Origin: Mycolicibacillus parakoreensis
GTDB taxonomy: Bacteria; Actinomycetota; Actinomycetes; Mycobacteriales; Mycobacteriaceae
Direction of reading: 5' to 3'
Assembly (NCBI RefSeq): GCF_022370835.2
Contig: NZ_CP092366.2
Span: 1-14,660 of the forward strand
DNA: 14,660 nt
The notes below the pieces were generated by a model. The model was not told where the DNA came from and did not search any database. It saw only the letters and a program-made list of their open reading frames with translations. This document shows, in pieces, positions 6,193 through 13,535 of the stretch; position 1 is the stretch's first letter; the number at the start of each line of letters is the position of its first letter. The position numbers and the translations under genes were made by a program.

Positions 6193-6339
6193 ATGCAGGG
6201 ACCAGCTGATTATGCGATGTGGGTTGAGCGGTACGGCACCGACTACGCCACCGAGGCTGCACGTGAGGCTGGGTACCGCGATTACCTGGCTAATCACGCC
6301 ATCACGTCGGCGGTGATGGACGAGGACGACCGGGCTTAG
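6193..6339 (+). CDS. Small acidic hypothetical protein (48 aa)
   Basis: ATG 6193 has GGGAGG at 6179-6184, 8 nt upstream. The peptide (MQGPADYAMWVERYGTD ... DYLANHAITSAVMDEDD) is acidic and probably a short helical hairpin, with no signal or membrane segment. It ends 1 nt before the ATG of the next gene, so the two are probably co-translated. No family is recognised. It is the first gene of the plus-strand arm of the block bounded by the 40-bp repeats. An antitoxin-sized acidic protein before a larger gene invites a toxin-antitoxin reading, but no toxin fold is recognisable. Confidence 0.6.
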   Translation: MQGPADYAMWVERYGTDYATEAAREAGYRDYLANHAITSAVMDEDDRA

Positions 6340-6340
6340 C

Positions 6341-6784
6341 ATGACGCGGCAGCAGTGGGTAGTGCACCCGAATCGGTCTGCGATCGGCCCCGATGCGCCG
6401 GGACACAACGGCCACTACCGAATCACCTCGCAGGGGCCGCCGACAGCCCACACCCGTTACAGCGTTCGGGTGATGCTGCCGGCGCGCCTGGAGCAGACCG
6501 GCGACGATGACGGGACGGTGACGTTTAGGGCCGACTCGTGGCGAAACCTGGTCGCCGCCGCCAGCAGTTTCGCCGAGGACTTCTGCCCCGAGACACTATT
6601 GCCGCCGTTCGGATTCATCGACCGCGGTAAATGGTGGTGGTGGGACGGCACCACCACCGATCACTCGATTTTGGATGGCCCGGATGCGACGGCGCAGGTC
6701 CGCCGTTACCTCCACGGGCTTTTTCCCGCCGCGCGAAGCATCGAATTGCGCGACCACTCTTCCTCCCTCCCCGATAAAAGCTGA
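6341..6784 (+). CDS. Hypothetical protein (147 aa) with a WWWW motif
   Basis: ATG 6341 follows the previous stop by a single base. The sequence is a mixed alpha/beta type, with likely strands (GHYRITSQG, RYSVRVMLPARLEQ, GTVTFRADSW), a helix (RNLVAAASSFAEDF), and the unusual RGKWWWWDGTTTDHS segment near the middle-to-end, followed by a helix (ATAQVRRYLHGLFP). No signal peptide or membrane segment is present. I do not recognise a family. Its end lies 13 nt before a 21-bp inverted repeat that separates it from the convergent recombinase gene. Confidence 0.65.
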   Translation: MTRQQWVVHPNRSAIGPDAPGHNGHYRITSQGPPTAHTRYSVRVMLPARLEQTGDDDGTVTFRADSWRNLVAAASSFAEDFCPETLLPPFGFIDRGKWWWWDGTTTDHSILDGPDATAQVRRYLHGLFPAARSIELRDHSSSLPDKS

Positions 6785-6797
6785 TTCTGGCGCTAAG

Positions 6798-6875
6798 CGC
6801 TGGTGGTCCTGTCAAGGCTCGCCCCGGCTAGGGGCGACCGCCGCGGCGGCTGCGGCCTTGACAGGACCACCAGCG
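6798..6875. terminator. 21-bp perfect inverted repeat between convergent genes
   Basis: Arms 6798-6818 and 6855-6875 match over 21 bp and enclose 36 nt, which holds a further stem (CGCCCC with GGGGCG, 6820-6836). It sits between the ends of two convergent genes, as a bidirectional terminator would, but lacks T runs. Its length also allows it to be a recombination site or a processed RNA structure. Confidence 0.55.
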
Positions 6876-6912
6876 TGCGCACAATCCAAGCTCAGGGGGA
6901 GGGGCGGAAGGA

Positions 6913-7464
6913 TCAGGCCCGGTGGGTCAGTGCCCGATACACCGAAGATCGTGAAATCCCCAGCGCGCGCGCGATACCGGCTCGTGGGGTACCCGATTGG
7001 TCGAGTTGGCGGGCCGCCTCAATCGTGGCGGGCGAGAGTTTCGGGCGGCCGGGGTGTCGGCCGGCGGCGCGCGCCGCGGCGACACCGGCCGCCGATCGTT
7101 CGGTAGCTAAGGCTCGCTCGAATTGGGCGACCGCGGCGAACACGTGAAAGACGAGCCGGCCGCCGGCGCTGGTGGTGTCGATCGCCTCGGTAAGCGAGCG
7201 CAGCTCGACGCCGCGGGCGTCGAGGTCCTCAACGACACTGAGCAGGTGCGGAAGTGACCGGCCCAGCCGGTCGAGCCGCCACACCACGAGAACATCACCG
7301 GATCGCGCGTAGTCCAGCACCGCCGCCAGCTCGGGCCGATCATCCCGGGCACCCGATGCTTGCTCAACCCACACCCGCGCCGCGCCTGCGGCACGCAGCG
7401 CCGCCACCTGCATATCTGGGCTTTGGTACGCGGTGGAGACCCGCGCGTAGCCGAGGATGCTCAT
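6913..7464 (-). CDS. Serine recombinase, resolvase/invertase type (183 aa)
   Basis: This cuts and rejoins DNA through a serine-DNA intermediate. The catalytic domain begins YARVST, with nucleophile Ser10 and Arg8; Arg63, Arg66 and Arg69 lie in WRLDRLGRS; and the long E helix (FAAVAQFERALATERSAAG) follows. A C-terminal helix-turn-helix (RPKLSPATIEAARQL ... RAGIARALGISRSSVYRAL) occupies about 140-180. The length is typical and all key residues are present, so it should be active. The ATG overlaps the upstream stop (ATGA), so translation is coupled to the unknown 140-aa gene. Resolvases usually lie beside their own res site; here the visible candidates are the 40-bp repeats at both ends of the block and the 21-bp repeat just downstream. 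Confidence 0.93.
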   Translation of the reverse strand: MSILGYARVSTAYQSPDMQVAALRAAGAARVWVEQASGARDDRPELAAVLDYARSGDVLVVWRLDRLGRSLPHLLSVVEDLDARGVELRSLTEAIDTTSAGGRLVFHVFAAVAQFERALATERSAAGVAAARAAGRHPGRPKLSPATIEAARQLDQSGTPRAGIARALGISRSSVYRALTHRA

Positions 7465-7883
7465 TGGAGTAAATCGGCGGGCAGGTCGTCGATATGGACG
7501 AGCAGAGCATCTGGCTCAGCCCAGGGCTGCTGGGGGACCACATCGATAGCCGCGAATAGCGCCCCGTCGTCGGGGACGTCGGCCCACTGCTCGGCGGACC
7601 AGGACCACACGCGCTCGCAGCGCGTGCACGTCCCACGCCCGTGAGCCAAATGAGCGAGCGCCACCCACCATCCCGGCTTCGGCGCGAAGGTGGGGATGGA
7701 GCCGCGCACCACGGCAGTCTGCGCCGAGTTCAGCGGATGCGGGCTCGCCTCGAAGTCATCGAACGGCTTGAAAAGCGCTGGGCGGTCGTGGCCGTGAGGC
7801 TGGCCACCCGGCACGAACAGGTGCCGCCCATCAGCCAGGTGCTCGATCAGCTCGGCATCGGTGGCCCGCATCTGCACTGTCAT
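7461..7883 (-). CDS. Hypothetical protein (140 aa), coupled to the recombinase
   Basis: It starts at ATG 7883 (ATG 7871 is possible) with no strong ribosome binding site, 42 nt after the preceding gene. The protein has a HLFVPGGQPHGHDRPALFKP segment, a PTFAPKPGWWVALAHLAHG segment, then CTRCERVWSW with one CxxC pair, and an acidic tail (VHIDDLPADLLQ). A single CxxC near two His residues could bind a metal, but the set is incomplete for a standard zinc finger. No family is recognised and no membrane segment is seen. The 4-nt overlap with the recombinase gene suggests shared expression. Confidence 0.65.
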   Translation of the reverse strand: MTVQMRATDAELIEHLADGRHLFVPGGQPHGHDRPALFKPFDDFEASPHPLNSAQTAVVRGSIPTFAPKPGWWVALAHLAHGRGTCTRCERVWSWSAEQWADVPDDGALFAAIDVVPQQPWAEPDALLVHIDDLPADLLQ

Positions 7884-7925
7884 GGCTGCATGATGGCACC
7901 CGAGTATGACATTCCAGGTGCCGCT

Positions 7926-8477
7926 TTACGTGGTGCCCGCCGGCAGCGGCACTGCGCCGGGGATGTCCTCAGCGGGCCAGCGTTTGGGTCGGAAAATGCC
8001 TTCGGGGTCGCCCATTTTGGCTTGTACCTCGTCCCAGCTGCGGACCTGTGGGGCGGTGCCACTGGATTGACGACATACGGCGGCGGCGATGACCAGAAAC
8101 CAGACGTGGCGGTTGGCCATCGGCGTCGGCTCGGTCGCTTCATCCCATTGCCAATCGGGATCCCAAGGATGGCCGGCGGCGACGCACAGCCGCTCGGCCA
8201 GCGCCCGGACGCCGCGGGCGATTAGCGGGTCCTCCACCGCCGGCGGGAATTGCTGATCGATGATTGCGCGATCGTGGTCGCTGACGACAAAATCGTCGGC
8301 GATGTCTACGTTGTCGGGGTGGTGGGTGCGGCTCATCTCGCAAATAACCCGTGTTGGTGCAGGATTGGCAGGATGCCAGCCACCATCAGCCATGTAGCCG
8401 CGGATGCTGGGCGCGTTTTCCTCCTCTGAATACACCAGATACCAATGCCCTGCCTGTAGCTGTGGCCGTCGATCCAT
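7926..8477 (-). CDS. Hypothetical protein (183 aa)
   Basis: The start at ATG 8477 is supported by AGGAG 8 nt upstream; the longer frame reads through the 40-bp repeat and is not credible. The protein opens with likely strands (GHWYLVYSEEENAPSIRGYMADGGW), then an acidic region (HPDNVDIADDFVVSDHD), helices (PLIARGVRALAERLCVAAG) and a Trp-rich stretch (HPWDPDWQWDEATEP), ending with ANRHVWFLVIAAAVCRQSS and a Pro-rich tail. VWFLVIAAAVC is hydrophobic but short and is probably buried rather than membrane-spanning. No family is recognised. It heads the minus-strand arm of the block, and its 5' region carries copy B of the 40-bp repeat. Confidence 0.65.
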   Translation of the reverse strand: MDRRPQLQAGHWYLVYSEEENAPSIRGYMADGGWHPANPAPTRVICEMSRTHHPDNVDIADDFVVSDHDRAIIDQQFPPAVEDPLIARGVRALAERLCVAAGHPWDPDWQWDEATEPTPMANRHVWFLVIAAAVCRQSSGTAPQVRSWDEVQAKMGDPEGIFRPKRWPAEDIPGAVPLPAGTT

Positions 8478-8559
8478 GTGGTGACTCCTGACTTGGGCGG
8501 TGTCCGTGCAGAAGACGCTACGGGAGAGAGGCGACATGGGCTGTCTGTCTCGCCAGGGC

Positions 8560-8599
8560 TCGGACCCAACCGGGCCGCGACAGCGGCCCGGGCGGGAGC
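8560..8599 (-). repeat. Copy B of the perfect 40-bp inverted repeat
   Basis: It is the exact reverse complement of 6123-6162 over 40 bases, and the match ends sharply on both sides. It lies about 80 nt before the ATG at 8477 and, read in the direction of that gene, has the same orientation as copy A has toward the gene at 6193. No minus-strand gene ends just before it, so a simple terminator role explains copy A better than copy B. Confidence 0.85.
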
Positions 8600-8702
8600 C
8601 CTCGTGTGCCAAAACTCCCGGCACGGGCTGGTCGGGACAGACACACAGTTGTGGGACACCGTCGCGGTATCGTCGCCGCTGGTCGTGATCGACGGCCGAT
8701 TT

Positions 8703-8730
8703 TGTGTCTTTTTCGGCCGATAAAGACACA
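8703..8730. promoter_or_regulatory. 28-bp near-perfect palindrome
   Basis: Arms TGTGTCTTT and AAAGACACA flank TCGGCCGA, itself a palindrome; only the T-T pair at 8712/8721 breaks the symmetry. CGGCCGAT also occurs just before it at 8693-8700. It may be an operator for the DUF3800 gene or a terminator-like structure for leftward RNA. Confidence 0.45.
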
Positions 8731-8767
8731 GGTCGCGGGGCCTGGGGCCTCAGCTTGGACGCTGCAC
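8722..8767 (+). repeat. Degenerate direct repeat, copy 1
   Basis: The words AAAGACAC, GGTC, CCTG, CTCAGCTTGG, CG and TGC occur in the same order at 9514-9557, with one gap and scattered substitutions. The two copies flank the DUF3800 gene. Confidence 0.5.
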
Positions 8768-8786
8768 CTTTTATTGCGTGTCTGAT

Positions 8787-8802
8787 TGCACCAATCGGTG
8801 CA
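8787..8802. promoter_or_regulatory. TGCACC-AATC-GGTGCA palindrome
   Basis: A 6-bp perfect dyad about 60 nt before ATG 8861, in the promoter region of the DUF3800 gene. It is a plausible repressor site, with nothing more to support it. Confidence 0.3.
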
Positions 8803-8860
8803 TCACCGGTTGTACGTGACGTGGTTCGGTCGGTGACTAGCCGTAGGATCTCGGACCAGA

Positions 8861-9406
8861 ATGCCTGCTGTTGAACTGTTTGTTGACGAATCTTGCCGCA
8901 CGGACTATTTGCTGTGCGCGGCCGTGGTCCCGGTCGCTGACATCGCTATGGCTCGCAAGTTCATGCGTGAACTCAAACCGAAGAACCGCGCGCGTCTTCA
9001 CATGAAGAGTGAAAGCCGGCATCGAAGCCAGCTCCTCGCGAGGTTCGTCCAAGCGCCGCCGATCGACCAGGCTCATATCTTTGTCGGTCAGCTGCGCGGT
9101 ACGCGACGAACGCAACGAGAAGCCCGCACCCAATGCCTTGAAGCGTTGGCGTGCTACGCCGCGGATAACGGGGTGAGTCGGATACTGATCGAATCGTGCT
9201 CCCAAGATAAGCAGGACCGCACTGCTGTCGTTGGGGCCTTGGCGGCCAAAGCCGCTACCGCCCGTGTTCGGGTGACAATAGACCGGCCCACATCCCACGA
9301 ACTGCTCTGGGCGGCAGATCTTGTCGCCTGGGCCTATGGCGCAGGTGGCACTGCGCGAAAGGCGATCCAACACCTTGTCACGGTGCACAACCTGCCCTTG
9401 GCCTAG
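8861..9406 (+). CDS. DUF3800-family protein, RNase H-like fold (181 aa)
   Basis: The first strand ELFVDES (Asp9, Glu10) and the late acidic motif LLWAADLVAWAYG (Asp153) are the features of DUF3800 proteins, which share an RNase H-like fold with predicted metal-binding acidic residues. RLHMKSES at 46-52 and ILIESCSQD at 108-116 also match my memory of actinobacterial members. Their substrate is not known to me; they occur often on mobile elements and near defence genes. The start at ATG 8861 leaves only a few bases of leader after TAGGAT. Codon third positions are less GC-rich than in the neighbours, which suggests recent acquisition. The gene stands alone and converges on the coupling-protein gene. 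Confidence 0.75.
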   Translation: MPAVELFVDESCRTDYLLCAAVVPVADIAMARKFMRELKPKNRARLHMKSESRHRSQLLARFVQAPPIDQAHIFVGQLRGTRRTQREARTQCLEALACYAADNGVSRILIESCSQDKQDRTAVVGALAAKAATARVRVTIDRPTSHELLWAADLVAWAYGAGGTARKAIQHLVTVHNLPLA

Positions 9407-9416
9407 AGAAACGCGA

Positions 9417-9455
9417 AAGCCGGGCGACCAAGCAAAACGTGCTGGCTCCCGGCTT
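9417..9455 (+). terminator. Hairpin after the DUF3800 gene
   Basis: AAGCCGGG and CCCGGCTT (9417-9424 and 9448-9455) form an 8-bp stem 10 nt after the DUF3800 stop. The loop contains a weaker AGCA/TGCT stem. No T run follows, so it is only a possible terminator. Confidence 0.4.
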
Positions 9456-9513
9456 CACTTTCCCGGCTCTTCACCGAGACACCTACAACGATACCTCCGC
9501 AGTCAAGCCTGGC

Positions 9514-9557
9514 AAAGACACGGGTCACCGAACCTGAGTCTCAGCTTGGGCGTTGCC
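9514..9557 (+). repeat. Degenerate direct repeat, copy 2
   Basis: Same orientation and word order as 8722-8767. It lies between the convergent ends of the DUF3800 and coupling-protein genes. With copy 1 it brackets the whole AT-richer DUF3800 segment. Confidence 0.5.
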
Positions 9558-9604
9558 CTGGACGACGAAATTCTTGCTCACCACGACGACTAACGGCACA
9601 CCGG

Positions 9605-12031
9605 TTAGATGGTGGGCTTGATCTCGCACCGGGCGGGCATCAGTACGGGATCGCGGGTCAGGGTGGCCACCCCAGGGCAGGCCGGATCAAGGCGCTCCAG
9701 GCCGAGGGCGCCGCGGCCGCCCGGCGCTGCGGCGGGTGCCGTCACATTGTGGTAGTCCTGTACTGCGAGTGGCCCGTACTCAGGCCAGTCCAGCTCACCG
9801 GCCTTAGCGGCGAATTCGGCCACGTCCGTGGCGAGATAGCAGCGCAGCGCGACCTCGGTTTTGTCGTCGGGGGTCCAAGTGTGGACGGTGAGAGTCGGCA
9901 GCAGATTCGACTCGTCGCACCGATCAGGCCGGGTGTAGACGAAGCCGCTCAGTACCACCCCGTTGACCGCGTTGGCGGTCCACTCTGGCGGCTGTGACGC
10001 GGGGGGAGCCGGGTGGGCGGCCGCCGGCGTTGTCGCGGCGACGGTGGGGGGCGTCGTGGTGGTGGCCGTGCCCGGGGCGTTGAGTTTGGGCAGCAGCCAT
10101 GCTCCGGCGATGACTGCGGCGACACCGACCCCGGCAACTTTTACTGCGGTCCACACGGCAGTGGGGCTGGCGCGGTTGGCGGCCCAGCCTGGTCCGCGAG
10201 CGAGCCACCCGCCGACGCCCGTGTTGCCGGGTTGGGGCTTTTTGGCCGGGGCTGGGCCGCCGATCGGGTGGTCTGGATCGAATTTGTGCATGTGGATGAG
10301 CTGCCAGCCGCGGCGGGAAAAATGCAGGGCACGCCATTCGGGCAGGCCGGTGATGTCGGCTGGCTCTAGCTGTGCGGTGCGCTGGGACTGGTAGCTAATA
10401 GCGGGGCCGGCATCGGTGGAGCCGACCGGGGAGTCGAAGAGCAGCCCGGCCCGGTTTTGGCGGCTGCGGCTGCCAGCGCTGATCCTGGTGGTTAGCCGGT
10501 CGAAATGTCCGGACATTTTCGACAACATGGTTGCCCATTTGTCGTCGTTCATTCCCGACAAAATCAGCTTGTCGGGAAACAGGGTCAGGAATCCCTCACC
10601 CGCGACACCCCATCTTTGGCGCACCTGATTTGGCTCTTGGACGGCCACGACCAAGTGGATGCCTTGGCCGCCGGCGGTCGAGGCGATCTGCGGCAGCGGC
10701 AGCTGCGCGGTATTGGTGGCCTCATCGAGCACGAAGGTGATGGGCGCATCTTGTGTGTCGTGGCCGAGATCGATTTTTTGGCGGCGGGATTCCTGGGCGG
10801 CCCGAATGGACTCCAGCAGCCCCGCCGTCAAAGGCGCGTATTGATCGACCTTCGACATTGGCACGGTGATGTAGAGGGTGTCGCTGGATTGCACGAACTG
10901 GTCGGCATTGAAGTTCGGGTCTGTCCCCGCCGCCACCGCCACTGGGTCTTGGTAAATCTTCATGATCCGGCTGACGGTCGAGGCGATCGAGGACCGCTCG
11001 CGGTCGGCGGTGCTGCTGAGCCCGTCCAGTACCGACCGGGCGGCGTAGGCCCCCTGGTCCCCGTTGAGGGCCTCGGCCTCGAGGAGAGCGGCCTCGACCT
11101 CTTCGAGACCACGCTCTGGTGAGCGAGTCCAGCCCGCAAACTGTTCGAGGCCGCCGCCGAGGGAGGCGGCGTAGAGCAGCACCGCAAGCCACGATTCGGC
11201 CTTATCGGTCCAGTGGTCACCACTGCCGGTGCCACCGGCTCCAGCGCCGGGTTTGAATGGGCCGGTGAGGCGGGCGGCGACGGCCAGCGCCGCCGACCAG
11301 CTGCCGACATCGACCAGCGGCGACCACTTCAACTGCTGCACACCGTTGGGGGCGGGCTCATCGTCGCCGCCGCCCGGGTTGAACCAGTAGGCGCGGCCCT
11401 TGTGTTGGCGGATGGCCGCAGTGGCGGCCATGACCTCGGTCTTGATGGTGGTGGATACGCAGGCCGCCGGGGCGTAGGCCACCGACGCCGCAATACACGA
11501 AAACGTCTTGCCGGCCCCGGGTGGGCCGACAATGAGGGCCGCGCCGCGCGGGTTGGCCAGCACCGGCTTGCCGGCGTCATCGACGCCGAAGAAGCCGCCG
11601 GCCAGGGATGGCCAGGCGACCGTCCCGTCGTCGGCGTCTGCGATGGCTTGGGCTTCCCAGCGGGCCACCCGGTTGGCCTGCCGGGTGGCGGCGATTTGTG
11701 GCCACCACCGAATCCCGAAATACCCAGCTGCATAGGCGATCCCGCACGCGGGAGACAGAATCAGTGTGAGGGCGTAGGCCACCCAGCGGTGGCAAGCGAA
11801 CACCCGCCCGGTGCGGGCTTCGTGGACACCGACCGCACCGCCGAGCCCCGCCGGCGCAATCCACACAAGCAGGACAGTCAGGCCCGTCCCTAGGCTAGCC
11901 GGGGCGGCGAGGTTGATTGCGGCGGTGGCCGCGCCCAGGACCGCAATCGCCCACCAGTAGCCGCCGGGGCGGCCAAATTGCAGCCCGCCGGGCAGCCCGG
12001 TTTGATGCTGCGGCCCCCACCCGGCGCTCAT
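9605..12031 (-). CDS. VirD4/TraG-type coupling protein with C-terminal external domain (808 aa)
   Basis: This inner-membrane ATPase would bring the relaxase-DNA complex to a secretion channel. N-terminal membrane segments lie at about 26-43, 50-69 and 82-104. Walker A is GPPGAGKT (169-176) and Walker B is ITFVLDEATN (431-440, Asp436-Glu437). VVAVQEPNQVRQRWG (461-475) and the segment around LFPDKLILSGMNDD match the usual coupling-protein ATPase motifs. Unusually, the ATPase domain is followed by another membrane segment (about 628-647), a Thr/Pro-rich spacer (653-682) and a final domain of about 125 residues with four Cys (705, 731, 785, 802), which should lie outside the membrane. The ATG shares ATGA with the stop of the gene before it. 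It is the last gene of the mobilisation operon. Confidence 0.9.
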   Translation of the reverse strand: MSAGWGPQHQTGLPGGLQFGRPGGYWWAIAVLGAATAAINLAAPASLGTGLTVLLVWIAPAGLGGAVGVHEARTGRVFACHRWVAYALTLILSPACGIAYAAGYFGIRWWPQIAATRQANRVARWEAQAIADADDGTVAWPSLAGGFFGVDDAGKPVLANPRGAALIVGPPGAGKTFSCIAASVAYAPAACVSTTIKTEVMAATAAIRQHKGRAYWFNPGGGDDEPAPNGVQQLKWSPLVDVGSWSAALAVAARLTGPFKPGAGAGGTGSGDHWTDKAESWLAVLLYAASLGGGLEQFAGWTRSPERGLEEVEAALLEAEALNGDQGAYAARSVLDGLSSTADRERSSIASTVSRIMKIYQDPVAVAAGTDPNFNADQFVQSSDTLYITVPMSKVDQYAPLTAGLLESIRAAQESRRQKIDLGHDTQDAPITFVLDEATNTAQLPLPQIASTAGGQGIHLVVAVQEPNQVRQRWGVAGEGFLTLFPDKLILSGMNDDKWATMLSKMSGHFDRLTTRISAGSRSRQNRAGLLFDSPVGSTDAGPAISYQSQRTAQLEPADITGLPEWRALHFSRRGWQLIHMHKFDPDHPIGGPAPAKKPQPGNTGVGGWLARGPGWAANRASPTAVWTAVKVAGVGVAAVIAGAWLLPKLNAPGTATTTTPPTVAATTPAAAHPAPPASQPPEWTANAVNGVVLSGFVYTRPDRCDESNLLPTLTVHTWTPDDKTEVALRCYLATDVAEFAAKAGELDWPEYGPLAVQDYHNVTAPAAAPGGRGALGLERLDPACPGVATLTRDPVLMPARCEIKPTI

Positions 12032-12744
12032 TTGATCAGCTCACCGATCACTGCGGCGGCTGCCGGTGCGTCGCGCCACTGGTACGGACCGTGCCAGCCC
12101 GCGGCGGCCGCCGCGCGATCGAGCGCGCCGGTCGCTGCGGCGCTGTAGCGCCAGCCTGGCCCGGTGGTCGCACGGATCGCGGCGGGCTGGTCGTCGGCGC
12201 GCCACCGTCCCGCCCGCACCCGGCCCAGCCCGGGCTCAGCAAAGCCCAGCACGTCGGTGGCCGCGCGCCGAAACAGCTGCACGGCGCGCCAGCGGCTTCC
12301 TCCACGGTGGGCCAATCGTGCGGCACCGTAAGCGGCCGCGGCGGCGGCCGCGACGGTCACATGCCACACCAGCGGCCACGGCCCGGCCAGCACCACGCAC
12401 ACCACCCACACCAGCCCGAACGCGGCGACCGCGGCGCTGATCCGGGGCGGGGCCGGCAGCGGCCCGCCCGGGTTGCGGCGCTCCCGCCCGGCGCGCAACA
12501 CCCAGGATGCGGCGATGCACGCCGCGGTCGCCGCCGCCCCGATCACCACGAGCGAGACCCAGGCGAGCGGCGCAATATGCAGCCCGCCGTGGTCGGTCCA
12601 GACCAGCCCCCGGCGTTCGGCCGCCCGCACCATCACCGGTGACACGGCCTGCCAGACCCCGTACGCCAATACCGCGGGAATACCGAACATCCACATGACA
12701 TCCGTATCGCTGCGGACGCGGCCCACCTGCTCCTGTTGGGTCAC
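12028..12744 (-). CDS. Four-segment membrane protein of the mobilisation operon (238 aa)
   Basis: GTG 12744 overlaps the relaxase stop (GTGA), and the gene's own stop overlaps the coupling-protein ATG, so it is translated as part of the operon. Membrane segments are seen at about 17-38, 56-83, 102-120 and 122-144. A soluble C-terminal domain of about 90 residues follows (WRAVQLFRRAATDVLGFAEPGLGRVRAGRW ... YQWRDAPAAAAVIGELIK). I do not recognise a family. Its place between relaxase and coupling protein suggests that it assists the coupling protein at the membrane or contacts the borrowed channel. The longer frame upstream of the GTG lies within the relaxase gene and is unlikely to be used. Confidence 0.75.
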   Translation of the reverse strand: MTQQEQVGRVRSDTDVMWMFGIPAVLAYGVWQAVSPVMVRAAERRGLVWTDHGGLHIAPLAWVSLVVIGAAATAACIAASWVLRAGRERRNPGGPLPAPPRISAAVAAFGLVWVVCVVLAGPWPLVWHVTVAAAAAAAYGAARLAHRGGSRWRAVQLFRRAATDVLGFAEPGLGRVRAGRWRADDQPAAIRATTGPGWRYSAAATGALDRAAAAAGWHGPYQWRDAPAAAAVIGELIK

Positions 12745-13535
12745 CGGTCTATCCCCTCGTCTCGGTCGCGGTCTCGGTTCCGGTTGAGTCTGGCCGATTT
12801 TTGGTGATCGTGTATTCGCGCCCGGATGAACTCGCGCTGCCGCTGGTCGTCCCAGCGGTCCCACTGCGGTGGCCGCGACCCCAGGACCGCGGCATCCCAC
12901 AGCCCGCGGCTCCCGCCCCGGTCCTGAGCAGTCGCGGCCGGTGCCCGGTCCCCGACTGCTGGCTGTCGAGGTCGCCCACCCCGCTGGTGCCGCCGCCGGG
13001 CGGCTGCCGTCTCACCGCGGCGACGCTGCCTGACTTGAGGGGTGCGCTCGGTGGCCCGCTCGGCACTGAGCGACCGCAACTGGTGATCGCGCTCCAGCCC
13101 GGCAGCAATCTCAAGACACCGCTTCTTGTACATACCTTCACGAAATACCCGACCATCCGCGCCGCGGTGCAGCAACGTGACGTGAATGTGGCGGGCATCG
13201 TGGCGCACCGCCTCCCACGAGTAGGCGTGCGGGTCCCGGCGCGTGAACTCGCCGACCACCCGATCAGCGATACCGGCCCACTCGCGGTCACTCATGATGC
13301 GGTCCTCGGGTGCGGCGGCGATCGCCAGCCGCCACACCCGTTGCGGCCCGCCGGGGCGGGTATCCCCGGCCTCCCGCAGCTGCGTTTGCATCATCCGCCC
13401 GCGGGCGCGCCAGTCGCGCCCCGGGACGGTCCCGGCCACCCGCCGCGCATTGGTGTGCTCCATGGCCCGCCCCGGCCCGTAGTCGTACGCCAGTGCTCGC
13501 GCGGCATCCACACCACGGGTGACCTTGATAATCAT
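12741..13535 (-). CDS. Relaxase (mobilisation nuclease), VirD2/MobP-like, short form (264 aa)
   Basis: This would nick one strand at oriT and stay covalently attached to it. Near the N-terminus, ARALAYDYGPGRAMEHTNARRVAG contains the likely catalytic Tyr17 (Tyr19 nearby) and the GPGR..EHT signature common in actinobacterial relaxases. The metal-binding motif is RHDARHIHVTLLHRGADGRVF, with His112, His116 and His118. EMYKKRCLE-like text (GMYKKRCLEIAAGLERDH, 134-151) also fits relatives. The rest is Arg-rich and disordered, with no helicase or primase domain, and at 264 aa it is shorter than many actinobacterial relaxases. ATG 13535 overlaps the stop of the MobC-like gene (ATGA). The relaxase family is clear; the exact MOB class is not certain from reading alone. 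Confidence 0.87.
   Translation of the reverse strand: MIIKVTRGVDAARALAYDYGPGRAMEHTNARRVAGTVPGRDWRARGRMMQTQLREAGDTRPGGPQRVWRLAIAAAPEDRIMSDREWAGIADRVVGEFTRRDPHAYSWEAVRHDARHIHVTLLHRGADGRVFREGMYKKRCLEIAAGLERDHQLRSLSAERATERTPQVRQRRRGETAAARRRHQRGGRPRQPAVGDRAPAATAQDRGGSRGLWDAAVLGSRPPQWDRWDDQRQREFIRARIHDHQKSARLNRNRDRDRDEGIDR

Larger units (their letters stand above)
8478..8860. other. 383-nt intergenic region with several palindromes
   Basis: This divergent intergenic region holds the ribosome binding site of the gene at 7926-8477, copy B of the 40-bp repeat (8560-8599), a 28-bp palindrome (8703-8730), one copy of a degenerate direct repeat (8722-8767) and a TGCACC/GGTGCA palindrome (8787-8802). From about 8690 the DNA is visibly richer in A and T than the rest. 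TAGGAT at 8843-8848 is a possible -10 box for the gene at 8861. Confidence 0.6.

Noticed and set aside
6119..6316. Alternative 65-codon frame over the gene at 6193
   Set aside because: Its usable ATG lies directly against the GGGAGG with no spacing, while ATG 6193 has correct spacing and runs to within 1 nt of the next gene.
8478..8729. N-terminal extension of the 183-aa gene through the 40-bp repeat
   Set aside because: AGGAG correctly placed before ATG 8477 fixes the start, and the extension would translate a hairpin repeat that is non-coding at its other copy.
8837..9388. 183-codon minus-strand frame opposite the DUF3800 gene
   Set aside because: The plus strand carries the recognisable DUF3800 motifs. 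The opposite frame has none and lacks a start signal.
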